Positions 1-7,206 of a stretch of DNA of 13,275 bases are shown one piece after another. The stretch is taken from assembly GCA_016191985.1 (NCBI GenBank), contig JACPVB010000293.1:1-13275 (forward strand), given 5' to 3'. Below the pieces are notes generated by a model. That model searched no databases. It worked only from the letters and a program-made list of their open reading frames with translations, and had not been told where the DNA came from. Both the position numbers and the translations under genes were made by a program. The stretch comes from Chloroflexota bacterium. GTDB lineage: Bacteria > Chloroflexota > Anaerolineae > Anaerolineales > Villigracilaceae. Numbering within the stretch: position 1 is the first letter of the stretch; each line of letters begins with the position of its first letter.

Positions 1-1139
1 AAAAAATTTGGAAAAGTTCCACGGTCCGCGAGCCAGCCTGAGGCGGCTGTGCCAAGCAGGAACGGCACCTGCACCATCAGCCTGCGGGCGGAGAGCACGC
101 GCCCCTGCACGCCCACATCCACTTTGGATTGCCAGACCGCGAGATTGCCGCCTTCCACAAACGGCTCGAAGAAAGCGAAGAAGAAACTGGCGATGATCCA
201 GACGAATACGCCTCTTCCCACGCCCAGGCCTGTTACACCCAGCAGACAGGCTCCCACTCCCCCAAGCAGGATACTAAAAACCCGCCTCCGTGGGCCGCCC
301 CAAATGCTCAAAAGTATTCCGCCGGCAATCCCACCGATTGCGCCGCTGGATTGTATGCCTGCCAGCAAACTTTTACTGCCCGTCAGGCTTAAGATCATGG
401 GAGCCATCAATGTAGCGCCCATCGCCAAAAAGAAATTCGTAAACATGAACAACAAAATCAATGCGCGCAGACTGGGGCGGGAAAAAATATAGGAAAAACC
501 AAAAGAGGCCTCTCGCAAGAATCCGCTGCGGGTTGACCGAGCAGGCGTCGGCGAGGTGCGAAGCGGGAGTTTAATCCACAACAAGGTAGCGAAGGCGAAG
601 AGGAAGGTGGCCAGGTCCAATATCATGATGCCTTCCATCCTGATTTTTGGAAGGAGGAGCGCCGCCGCAATGGGAGCCATGATGCCGGCAAAGGCCTGTG
701 CCAGCCCCATCATACCTTCTGCGCGGGCGTAATGTTCTTTTGGAAGCATGACCGTGGTAAGAGTGATGTAGGCTGGATATTGAAAGGCAGTGAAGATGCC
801 TGTGAGCAGGCCAAGAAAATAGATATGCCAGAGTTCAAGGGAGTGGTTGGCGTAAAGTAAAAAGACGGCCAGGGTAGCGATGGCGCTGGCCATGTCACTC
901 ACCATGAGGGTGAGTTTGCGATTCCAGCGGTCAACGAGCGCCCCCACGAACGGGCTGAAAATTAAGGAGGGCAGGAAGGTGAAGAAACTGATAAACGCAA
1001 GCGACGAGGCCCGGCCTGTTTTTTCCCAAACCCAAATGGTAAATGCAAACCAGGTCATGGCGCTGCCGAGAATGGAGACCGCCTGCCCAAACCATAGAAC
1101 GGTAAAGGCTTGCATTGCTTTCGATTGTTGATTTGTCAT
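1..1139 (-). CDS. MFS transporter, macrolide-efflux/EntS-like (C-terminus cut by window edge)
   Basis: The frame is open from an ATG at 1139 to the window edge, giving about 379 residues; family members usually have 400-430, so the last few dozen residues lie outside. The protein is strongly hydrophobic with roughly 11 visible membrane segments. It begins with a typical MFS first helix (residues 10-38) and carries the motif A loop GALVDRWNRK at residues 66-75. Near the end it has the GRVLSARRLMVQVPF stretch followed by a WLADRG loop, typical of MFS_3-type drug or siderophore exporters. No strong ribosome binding site precedes the start, and 78 non-coding bases separate it from the response regulator gene, so it may be the last gene of the run or a separate unit. 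Export of a small hydrophobic compound is the family expectation; export of the diterpenoid product is inference from position. G+C is high (about 65% in one line counted), unlike the diterpene genes. Confidence 0.85.
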   Translation of the reverse strand, partial: MTNQQSKAMQAFTVLWFGQAVSILGSAMTWFAFTIWVWEKTGRASSLAFISFFTFLPSLIFSPFVGALVDRWNRKLTLMVSDMASAIATLAVFLLYANHSLELWHIYFLGLLTGIFTAFQYPAYITLTTVMLPKEHYARAEGMMGLAQAFAGIMAPIAAALLLPKIRMEGIMILDLATFLFAFATLLWIKLPLRTSPTPARSTRSGFLREASFGFSYIFSRPSLRALILLFMFTNFFLAMGATLMAPMILSLTGSKSLLAGIQSSGAIGGIAGGILLSIWGGPRRRVFSILLGGVGACLLGVTGLGVGRGVFVWIIASFFFAFFEPFVEGGNLAVWQSKVDVGVQGRVLSARRLMVQVPFLLGTAASGWLADRGTFPNF

Positions 1140-1217
1140 TTGCGGACGGTAAAAGGGGTTTTCTCCGGGCAGCTCAAGATATTTTCCTTTGGGTTATTTT
1201 GGAATCGCCGCTGGATA

Positions 1218-1580
1218 TTATCGTTGCGGATGAAACCTTGAAGTGAGGTCGCGCAATTGCGTGAAGGAAATTGGCTTAATGAGCACAAGGTCCGCCTGTC
1301 CGCGCATATTCTCACCCATTTGCGCATCGGCAGTGGCAACCACCACCCTTATTTTATTCAGCCGCTCGTCCGCGCGAATTTGTTTTAACAAAATATTTCC
1401 CGACACATGTGGAATGTGCATATCCAGGATAACAATGGCGGGGACAATTTGTTGAAGGCGCTCTGCCGCCACCTGACCGTCGCCGATAATTTCAGTCTCA
1501 AACCCGGCAGCGTTGAGGGCCTGGCTGAAAATTTCAGAAAGATCCTGGTCGTCTTCGATGATTAATGCAAGTATGTTCAT
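1218..1580 (-). CDS. Single-domain response regulator (CheY-like receiver)
   Basis: This is a 120-residue receiver domain with no output domain. The acidic pocket is E9/D10/D11, the phosphoacceptor is D53 in the LDMHIP turn, the conserved Thr is T83 and the conserved Lys is K102 in the IKPIS motif. The start at 1580 is preferred over an in-frame upstream codon because AGGAG sits about 7 bases before it and the protein then opens with the usual MNILALIIEDD strand. It begins 10 bases after the histidine kinase stop, so the two are surely cotranscribed and probably cognate. With no DNA-binding domain it cannot itself act as a classical transcription factor; it may work by protein contact or as an intermediate in a phosphorelay. 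Target unknown. Confidence 0.9.
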   Translation of the reverse strand: MNILALIIEDDQDLSEIFSQALNAAGFETEIIGDGQVAAERLQQIVPAIVILDMHIPHVSGNILLKQIRADERLNKIRVVVATADAQMGENMRGQADLVLIKPISFTQLRDLTSRFHPQR

Positions 1581-1590
1581 TGGTTTGCTC

Positions 1591-3294
1591 CTATTGTGAA
1601 ATGAGGGGTAACGAAACTGTAAAAACACTGCCAGTGCCGACCTGGCTTTTCACTGTGACCGTGCCGCCCATTAACTCGGCCAACTGCTTCACAATGGATA
1701 AGCCCAGCCCAACACCGCCATGTTTTCTGGTTGCCGATCCTTCAACCTGGCGAAACGTTTCAAATACAAGGCCGATGGATTCCTCGGGAATACCCTCGCC
1801 AGTATCCTCAACCTGGATCTGCCAGTTTTTCTTCCCCTGCGGTCTGATGGAGACATGCACTTTATCGCCCTGGCCTGAAAACTTGATGGCGTTGTTTGTC
1901 AGGTTGATCATAATTTGCTGTAAGCGCTGGGGGTCGCCGATCAGGGTTTCTGGCATCTCCTGGTCTAATTCGGTATCGAGTTTTATCCCTTTGTTTTCGG
2001 CAATTTTTTCCATGGTTTCCTGCAAGTCCGTTAACAGGTCGGCGGGTTTACAGGATACAAAATTAATCTTCATTCTTCCAGACTGGATTTGAGCCTGATC
2101 CAGAAGTTCACTGACGATGGACAGCAAGCGGTTGGTGTTGTCCATAATGCGGACGGAGGCTTTGCGCTGGTTGTCATTGACGGGGCCGTACACGGTCTCT
2201 TTGATCATTTCCGCGAATCCGAGGATCGCATTGAGCGGCGTCCGTAATTCATGAGATACGACGGCGACAAATGTGTCCTTCATCCTTTCGAGTTCGGCCT
2301 CGCGTGTCACATCGCGGAAGACGGCCACCGTTCCCATGGATTGGCCATTTCCATCCCGCACTTCCGCCGCATTAACCGAGAGCGTTTTTCTCCCCCAGTT
2401 GACACGAAATGTGGGCACCTTCCCGGGCTGGCTAAAGAATTCACTAATGTCACCTCGCTGTTTCAGCGGGAGTTCTTCTGAATTAATAAGGTTCGTCACT
2501 TCCCGCCCTACGATTTCATTCTGGGATTTGCCCGTTAAAGAAGTAAGGGATGGATTGGCGACAATGGCCGTGCCTTTTTTGTCAAACACGACCACGCCGT
2601 CCGCAATACTATTTAGGATCGCTTCACGCTGGCTGGCCTGCGCCGCCTCACGGGTAAGCGACTCGGATAACTCGCGTGTGCGGTCGATGACGCGCTGGTC
2701 CAATTCGGCATTGATGATGCGAAGGTCACGGAGCGCATTTTCCAGGGTGCGTGAGGAAAGCCAGGAGATGGAAGCAACCATGAAAAATACCGCGATGGCA
2801 ACGGGGTTTACCCTAAGCGGCAGCGCATTCATATTAATAACAATGTACATTTCAAGCACGATTAACGCGGCAAAAGCAAAACTGTAGGATGGCCGCAACA
2901 ACATGCTTGCCATAATAATTGGGATGGTAAAAACAAACAAACTGCGCCCATCGACAAGCTGATCGGGAGTGTCACTAAAAACAAACACTACCATCAAAAA
3001 CAGTAAAAATAAGGCGCTGGCGACCCACCCTGCAACAACTCGATTAAGAACATAAAGCAGAGCCGTGCCAACCAGCAACGCCACGCACACCAAATAGATG
3101 ATCGGGGTATCCGGAGTGGAGCTGCCCCGAATGATCCCTACGATTGACACAGCGATAATTACAAATAGTGTCAAACTGGCGACAAAAACCAGGATCACAT
3201 TTAATATTTTTCGTCGCCGGGCGTCATCAGGATCCGAGGATGGCGCATCAAGCAGTTGATTTATCAGGAGAGAAAATTTGTTGTTAGTTTGCAT
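1591..3294 (-). CDS. Membrane-bound PAS sensor histidine kinase
   Basis: This 567-residue protein starts with about six membrane segments (roughly residues 30-55, 64-82, 86-106, 117-132, 137-154 and 164-178) with short loops and no large extracellular sensor. A helical linker (180-222) and a PAS domain (about 225-330) follow. The HisKA domain has the phosphoacceptor H348 in SHELRTPLN. The ATPase domain has the N box NLTNNAIKF (464-472), G1 box DTGEGIP (497-503), F box around 510-515 and G2 box GGVGLGLSI (526-534). All catalytic motifs are intact. The architecture suggests sensing in or at the membrane, or through the PAS pocket; the ligand cannot be read from sequence. It starts only 3 bases after the diterpene cyclase stop, so its ribosome site lies inside the cyclase gene. 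It is followed at once by the receiver gene. Confidence 0.93.
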   Translation of the reverse strand: MQTNNKFSLLINQLLDAPSSDPDDARRRKILNVILVFVASLTLFVIIAVSIVGIIRGSSTPDTPIIYLVCVALLVGTALLYVLNRVVAGWVASALFLLFLMVVFVFSDTPDQLVDGRSLFVFTIPIIMASMLLRPSYSFAFAALIVLEMYIVINMNALPLRVNPVAIAVFFMVASISWLSSRTLENALRDLRIINAELDQRVIDRTRELSESLTREAAQASQREAILNSIADGVVVFDKKGTAIVANPSLTSLTGKSQNEIVGREVTNLINSEELPLKQRGDISEFFSQPGKVPTFRVNWGRKTLSVNAAEVRDGNGQSMGTVAVFRDVTREAELERMKDTFVAVVSHELRTPLNAILGFAEMIKETVYGPVNDNQRKASVRIMDNTNRLLSIVSELLDQAQIQSGRMKINFVSCKPADLLTDLQETMEKIAENKGIKLDTELDQEMPETLIGDPQRLQQIMINLTNNAIKFSGQGDKVHVSIRPQGKKNWQIQVEDTGEGIPEESIGLVFETFRQVEGSATRKHGGVGLGLSIVKQLAELMGGTVTVKSQVGTGSVFTVSLPLISQ

Positions 3295-3297
3295 GTC

Positions 3298-4776
3298 TTA
3301 CTCTTCTTTTGCCAAGATAATAGCGCTTAATATCGTCGAGCGTACAACCAGTTCAGGGCAATAGAGCGCTTTTCCAATCCAAAGCGGCTCGTAAGGCGCA
3401 TTGGAATATTCCTCAAGCCAATCCAACCCCTGCTTGATCTTGTCGCGTGGCACTGCGCCACCGGAACGCCTCCATATGCTTAACGCCTGAAGAGCGTACG
3501 CTGTCTCTTCCGCAGTTGGTTTGTAAATTCCCCAGGAACCATCTTCATTTTGAGTATTTAAAATCCATTGAATCGCTTTCGCGCAAATATCCTTTGCGTA
3601 TGCCTGGCAAAGGATGACCCCATGCGACGTTGCATAATAAGGAGATGCGTGCCATTTATCGAACCAATAGCTCGAATCAATAAGCCGGGATCGTAAAAAT
3701 TTTAATATTTTCTGAACCGAAGGATTGGCTTCATCAAAGCCCGCCTGCTGCAATGCTCCCAGCACATGGATATTGGCGCTAATGGACGGGTTTGCCTCCA
3801 ACTCAAAGCAACGGAAAAATTCTGATTCTTCATATTTCAAAATGGCCTCAATATCGACCTTTCGGCCAAAACGAGTTAACAGGTCAAACACCAGGCCGCT
3901 ATCATCGCTATCTTTGGGAGTATATTCAGACGCATGCCCAATTCCCTGAGAGTTGCTCCAGTGATCTTGAAGAAAATCAAGGTGGCTTTCGTACAAAGAA
4001 TCTGCCTCTGCATTAAAATTTGAAATAAGGCTAAGATTCCATAGCACCCAGGCAGGTTCAAAGATATCAAATGGGGCCACATTGGGGGATCCGCCATCGG
4101 CAGAAATATATTCATGAATATACTGCATGGCAGATTGATCCTGATGTTTTAAACTCATTGCAAAATACGCAGTTGCAGAGGGGCTGTTCCCTACTGACCC
4201 ATTACTTTCCTGTAAATCGTCAATATTTAATATTGCCTGTCCATCCACGCCCGCCATTTCACACGAGAAGGCCGGGGTAACCTGCTTATCGATCTTTCTT
4301 CCAGCGAGTTTGCCAATTTTTATGGCCCGCATATGGCTCATGCGTCCCAAAATTCTATTTCCCTGTTGTTTAATAATTCCCAATTTTTCCGCTTCAGCAA
4401 CCAGGGTGGGAACAATCATTTCAAAACCCACAGTTGCCCCGTTCGGGTCGGAAGCCAGCCCGCCAGTTGCGCCTGCTGTGATATTTTCCAGGGCAAACAA
4501 TCCTTTCTCAATCTGTGCTTTATCATAGGCGCGTCTACCCCGGTGAGTTAGCGCGATCATGGCTCCCAATGTGCAAATGACGCGGTCGTGATAATAATAA
4601 ATATCCTTCGCTCCCCAACTTCCGTCAGGCAACTGGTTTTCACTAATCCACTCGAGTGATCTGTTACTCAATACAGGGTCAATCTCATTCAGGCGCGCAA
4701 CCCAGGAGGTGTCATACGCTGTGCTGCTCATTCGCCCGGGTCCAATTTCTTTTAGCAATTTGCGGATTTCTTCCAT
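3298..4776 (-). CDS. Class II diterpene cyclase (halimadienyl/kolavenyl/copalyl diphosphate synthase type)
   Basis: This 492-residue protein is the size of bacterial class II diterpene cyclases (Rv3377c is about 500) and about half the size of the plant enzymes. Family marks are SSTAYDTSWVARL near the N-terminus (residues 17-29), QW-type motifs QLPDGSW (48-54) and QNEDGSW (409-415), NGSVGNSPSATAYFA (192-206), and NPSISANIHVLGAL (329-342) with the conserved His at 337. Others are the DKWHASPYY block (373-381) and PLWIGKALYC (464-473). The general-acid motif is D289-S-D-D292, a canonical DXDD. These stretches match remembered Rv3377c block by block. Expected reaction: proton-initiated cyclisation of GGPP to a bicyclic prenyl diphosphate in the cytosol, keeping the diphosphate. 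Which skeleton forms (halimane, clerodane/kolavenyl or labdane) cannot be told from sequence. It begins 12 bases after the partner synthase, with GAGG 4 bases upstream. G+C is low (33-50% in lines counted). Confidence 0.93.
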   Translation of the reverse strand: MEEIRKLLKEIGPGRMSSTAYDTSWVARLNEIDPVLSNRSLEWISENQLPDGSWGAKDIYYYHDRVICTLGAMIALTHRGRRAYDKAQIEKGLFALENITAGATGGLASDPNGATVGFEMIVPTLVAEAEKLGIIKQQGNRILGRMSHMRAIKIGKLAGRKIDKQVTPAFSCEMAGVDGQAILNIDDLQESNGSVGNSPSATAYFAMSLKHQDQSAMQYIHEYISADGGSPNVAPFDIFEPAWVLWNLSLISNFNAEADSLYESHLDFLQDHWSNSQGIGHASEYTPKDSDDSGLVFDLLTRFGRKVDIEAILKYEESEFFRCFELEANPSISANIHVLGALQQAGFDEANPSVQKILKFLRSRLIDSSYWFDKWHASPYYATSHGVILCQAYAKDICAKAIQWILNTQNEDGSWGIYKPTAEETAYALQALSIWRRSGGAVPRDKIKQGLDWLEEYSNAPYEPLWIGKALYCPELVVRSTILSAIILAKEE

Positions 4777-4788
4777 ACAGCCTCGCCC

Positions 4789-5700
4789 TTAAACCTCTTG
4801 ATTGTTTTTTTCCGTCCAAATACCATTGCGCATTTCACCGACCCCATGGGTTACTTCGCGATTCGAGCCGTAAAAAGATTTCATGGAAATCAAATCATCC
4901 TGTGACATTCCCGAATAATCGGGGTCCGGAGTGGGACGCAGATAAAGATGGTCATACAGGATATGCCTAAGCTGTCGTTCATTCATAAATAAGGAGGGAG
5001 CAATCGTGAAATATAAACTTTCCTCGCCCGTGTTAAGCATGGGATAATCAAAAACATTGAATTTTTCAAAGCCAATGAACATACTGGCTTTGTCAATATA
5101 TTCGCCGTAATATTTTTCGATGATCTCGTGTCGGGTGGGCAGTTTGGCGTTTTCCTGAAAGTGCCGCACGGATAATTCCGCAATCGCTTCGGTGGCGTCA
5201 CTGCCGAACACGCCGTAAAACAGGCGATGTGTTTTGTTTTGTGCGGTCGCCCGGGTGATTTCATCGAACAGGTCGGTCAGATAGGCATAATCCGTCGCGT
5301 GGAATTTTTTCCTGTAATCACCATAGAAATGGATACGTACATCGCATTCTTTATAGAAAGTAGTGAAATCAGGATGTTCGGCCAAACGAGACATGGCAGA
5401 ACCGATCTTTTCCATGTACTCCTGGCCTCGTTCCATAATATCGCCGCCGAAAACAGGGGCAAGAACCGTATCCACCCCGTGGTTGAACAACATTTGGAAC
5501 ATTTCGATATATCTTTTACCGGTCAGGTCGTTATATGCATCCACGGGATCGGCAAACTTTTTATGGGCATGTTCCAGTAAAAACCATCGGCGAGTCCCAT
5601 TAAATGGGAACACGCATACCTGCTCCCCAAATGAGCGGACAACCTCGGCAATCTTTTCAGCGGGAAGCTGCAAAAATTCATCCAGCGACATTGATGACAT
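4789..5700 (-). CDS. Tuberculosinol/kolavelool synthase-like diterpene synthase (Rv3378c family)
   Basis: The 303-residue protein aligns end to end with remembered Rv3378c (about 296 residues), which uses the product of the class II cyclase and has a cis-prenyltransferase-like fold. Shared blocks are VFPFNGTRRWF (30-40), FYGDY (125-129), HRLFYGVFGSDA (158-169), REIIE-type YYGEYIDKASMFIGF (197-211), SLYFTIAPS (228-236), RHILYDHLYLR (245-255) and GIW (293-295). In Rv3378c this enzyme turns the cyclic diphosphate into tuberculosinol/isotuberculosinol or tuberculosinyl adenosine; in Herpetosiphon a homologue makes kolavelool. Oddity: residue 34 is Asn (AAT) where Rv3378c has Asp in DGTRRW; R37 and R38 are kept. 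The start at 5700 is chosen over the ATG at 5715 because GAGGA lies 5 bases before it, it forms a TAATG overlap with the methyltransferase stop, and it matches the Rv3378c N-terminus. Product uncertain. Confidence 0.9.
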   Translation of the reverse strand: MSSMSLDEFLQLPAEKIAEVVRSFGEQVCVFPFNGTRRWFLLEHAHKKFADPVDAYNDLTGKRYIEMFQMLFNHGVDTVLAPVFGGDIMERGQEYMEKIGSAMSRLAEHPDFTTFYKECDVRIHFYGDYRKKFHATDYAYLTDLFDEITRATAQNKTHRLFYGVFGSDATEAIAELSVRHFQENAKLPTRHEIIEKYYGEYIDKASMFIGFEKFNVFDYPMLNTGEESLYFTIAPSLFMNERQLRHILYDHLYLRPTPDPDYSGMSQDDLISMKSFYGSNREVTHGVGEMRNGIWTEKNNQEV

Positions 5701-6287
5701 TATTTCCTCATCCACAAACGCGGAAAAAACCGTGGAACCCGCGTCATATAATCCGCGTAACCCGACACAGTACTGCCAAGCAAAACTTCTTCCTGGCGGG
5801 CCGCTTTATTAAAATCAGCAAACACGTACACAAATGCCAGCAAGGTTGTAACAGCAGGGTTAATAAAAAATATCCCGCCTGCCAAAAGAAAAAAGGATGT
5901 AATGATCGGGTGGCGCATCAAGGAGTATGGACCAGTGTCCACGACCTGGTGGCCGTCCTGAACTTCGACACGCTCCACGTAAAAGTGACGAAGATGCTGG
6001 CGCGCCCAGATATGCAGGATAAATGAAAGCAGGACGCTCAATCCACCCAAAGCCTGCATGACAAGCCCCCACAAAGCGCTCGTACCCCATCCAATTTTTG
6101 GGAACAGAATCGGCTGGAGCAATACAGTCAACCCAATGGCGATGGTAAACAGGGTGTAATCCCATGCCCAGCCTTTGCCCTCCTCTTTTCGTTCGCGATC
6201 ATAGCGGAACATGAAGAAAAAATCCATGGCAAAAAATGCCGCGACGATGGCCGCAAGAATTATTGTGAGAGCAACACCTTGTATCAT
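5700..6287 (-). CDS. Isoprenylcysteine carboxyl methyltransferase-like membrane methyltransferase
   Basis: This 195-residue membrane protein has about five hydrophobic segments (roughly 5-27, 43-61, 71-93, 128-142 and 145-158). Its C-terminal half has the ICMT/PEMT-type SAM-binding signature: VVDTGPYSLMRHP (115-127), then RQEEVLL (164-170) and YADYMTRVPRFFP (177-189). Such enzymes methylate prenylated or lipid substrates at the membrane using S-adenosylmethionine. Its stop overlaps the start of the Rv3378c-like gene (TAATG), so the two are translationally coupled, which argues that it acts on the same pathway. Methylating the diterpene alcohol, as in the O-methylkolavelool pathway of Herpetosiphon, is a reasonable inference. 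The gene starts 6 bases after the sulfotransferase stop; the ribosome site is weak. An unrelated housekeeping methylation cannot be excluded. Confidence 0.82.
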   Translation of the reverse strand: MIQGVALTIILAAIVAAFFAMDFFFMFRYDRERKEEGKGWAWDYTLFTIAIGLTVLLQPILFPKIGWGTSALWGLVMQALGGLSVLLSFILHIWARQHLRHFYVERVEVQDGHQVVDTGPYSLMRHPIITSFFLLAGGIFFINPAVTTLLAFVYVFADFNKAARQEEVLLGSTVSGYADYMTRVPRFFPRLWMRK

Positions 6288-6293
6288 GGTAGT

Positions 6294-7181
6294 TTATCCC
6301 TGTTGGGTATTCTCTTCGCCGGTGATGAAAGGAACCAGCATATCCATGGCCTGTAAGTATTCCATCCAGCCGGGGTAGAGGGCGAAGTCGCTTGGGCGGA
6401 AGGATTCATTGGGATGGATGGTTTTGACTCTCAGGAAGTTGTACAATGCCCGTTGTTCCGTAGTGGCAACTTCGAGGTCGGCAAGAGAGGCGGGGGCTTG
6501 ATAGTGTCGCTTGTCCGCATGGATGTGCGCTGTCATCCTGTCCACTCGTTGATCGTCTTCCGATGGTGTAATTCCGCAGTGCTGGTCAAGAAAATTGCAA
6601 AGGCGTGAGCATTCCTGTGACGGGTTTTGAATCAACTTGTCGTACGAAATGAATATTTTTCGTGCGCTGTTTTGTGTGAAATTAAGAATGTTCAACATGC
6701 AGAACTGCCAATAAGCCAGCCCAGCGGATAGCGGGGTATTTTCAGGCTCAAGACCTTCCATTTTCGCCGCGGACAAAATCGTCTCAACGGGGTGGCGGAC
6801 TGGAATTATGAAAATTGCATCCTTCCATAAATCGGCCCAAAAGGGAAGCGTAAGCGGCAGGCGAGGGTCTTTCCATGCCCAGGCAGGCAGGCTTTGCGCC
6901 CGCGCTTCCTTGTCCATTTCTTCCAATATTATTTCTGCGCGCTGTTTTAGATCTGTATCTTTTGTTTTTGCAAGTAAAACATCCACGGGAGTGGGAACCC
7001 TGCTGTTATTATTCAGCAATTCATCATTGAGCTTTTGCAAGGCAAGATGCTCGAGATAACCGTATTCATCCTCGAACAGGTCGTCTTTGCGGCCAATATA
7101 CGCGCCCCATTCCTGGACAAGCCTGGTTGTGAGGGAGGTTCCGCTCCGATAAATTCCGCAGACAATCATACGGTGGGGCAT
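6294..7181 (-). CDS. P-loop sulfotransferase family protein
   Basis: Read from the ATG at 7181, this is a 295-residue soluble protein. The 5'-phosphosulfate-binding loop is GIYRSGTSLTTRLV (residues 9-22), a WKDPRL motif stands at 103-108, and the 3'-phosphate-binding region is VRHPVETILSAAK (128-140). The SYDKLIQNP stretch (179-187) fits the usual sulfotransferase helix-loop. The family moves a sulfuryl group from PAPS to a hydroxyl or amine of a carbohydrate, lipid or small molecule. The acceptor cannot be told from sequence; its place between the acyltransferase and methyltransferase makes a terpenoid or a lipid-linked sugar possible. The start is uncertain: a TTG at 7193 is too close to the GGAG at about 7195-7198, and the ATG at 7181 is about 13 bases from it. 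The gap to the upstream gene is 25 bases. Confidence 0.85.
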   Translation of the reverse strand: MPHRMIVCGIYRSGTSLTTRLVQEWGAYIGRKDDLFEDEYGYLEHLALQKLNDELLNNNSRVPTPVDVLLAKTKDTDLKQRAEIILEEMDKEARAQSLPAWAWKDPRLPLTLPFWADLWKDAIFIIPVRHPVETILSAAKMEGLEPENTPLSAGLAYWQFCMLNILNFTQNSARKIFISYDKLIQNPSQECSRLCNFLDQHCGITPSEDDQRVDRMTAHIHADKRHYQAPASLADLEVATTEQRALYNFLRVKTIHPNESFRPSDFALYPGWMEYLQAMDMLVPFITGEENTQQG

Positions 7182-7206
7182 AATGCAGCACAATCTCCAA
7201 TGAATC

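Noticed and set aside
3298..4776. Squalene-hopene cyclase as the identity of the 492-residue cyclase
   Set aside because: The protein is too short (those have about 630 residues) and carries the AYDTSWVARL and DKWHASPYY marks of diterpene class II cyclases with only two QW-type motifs seen.
4789..5700. Undecaprenyl diphosphate synthase as the identity of the partner enzyme
   Set aside because: Only the DGxRRW-like region is shared in general terms; the rest follows Rv3378c closely, and the Asp of the motif is absent.
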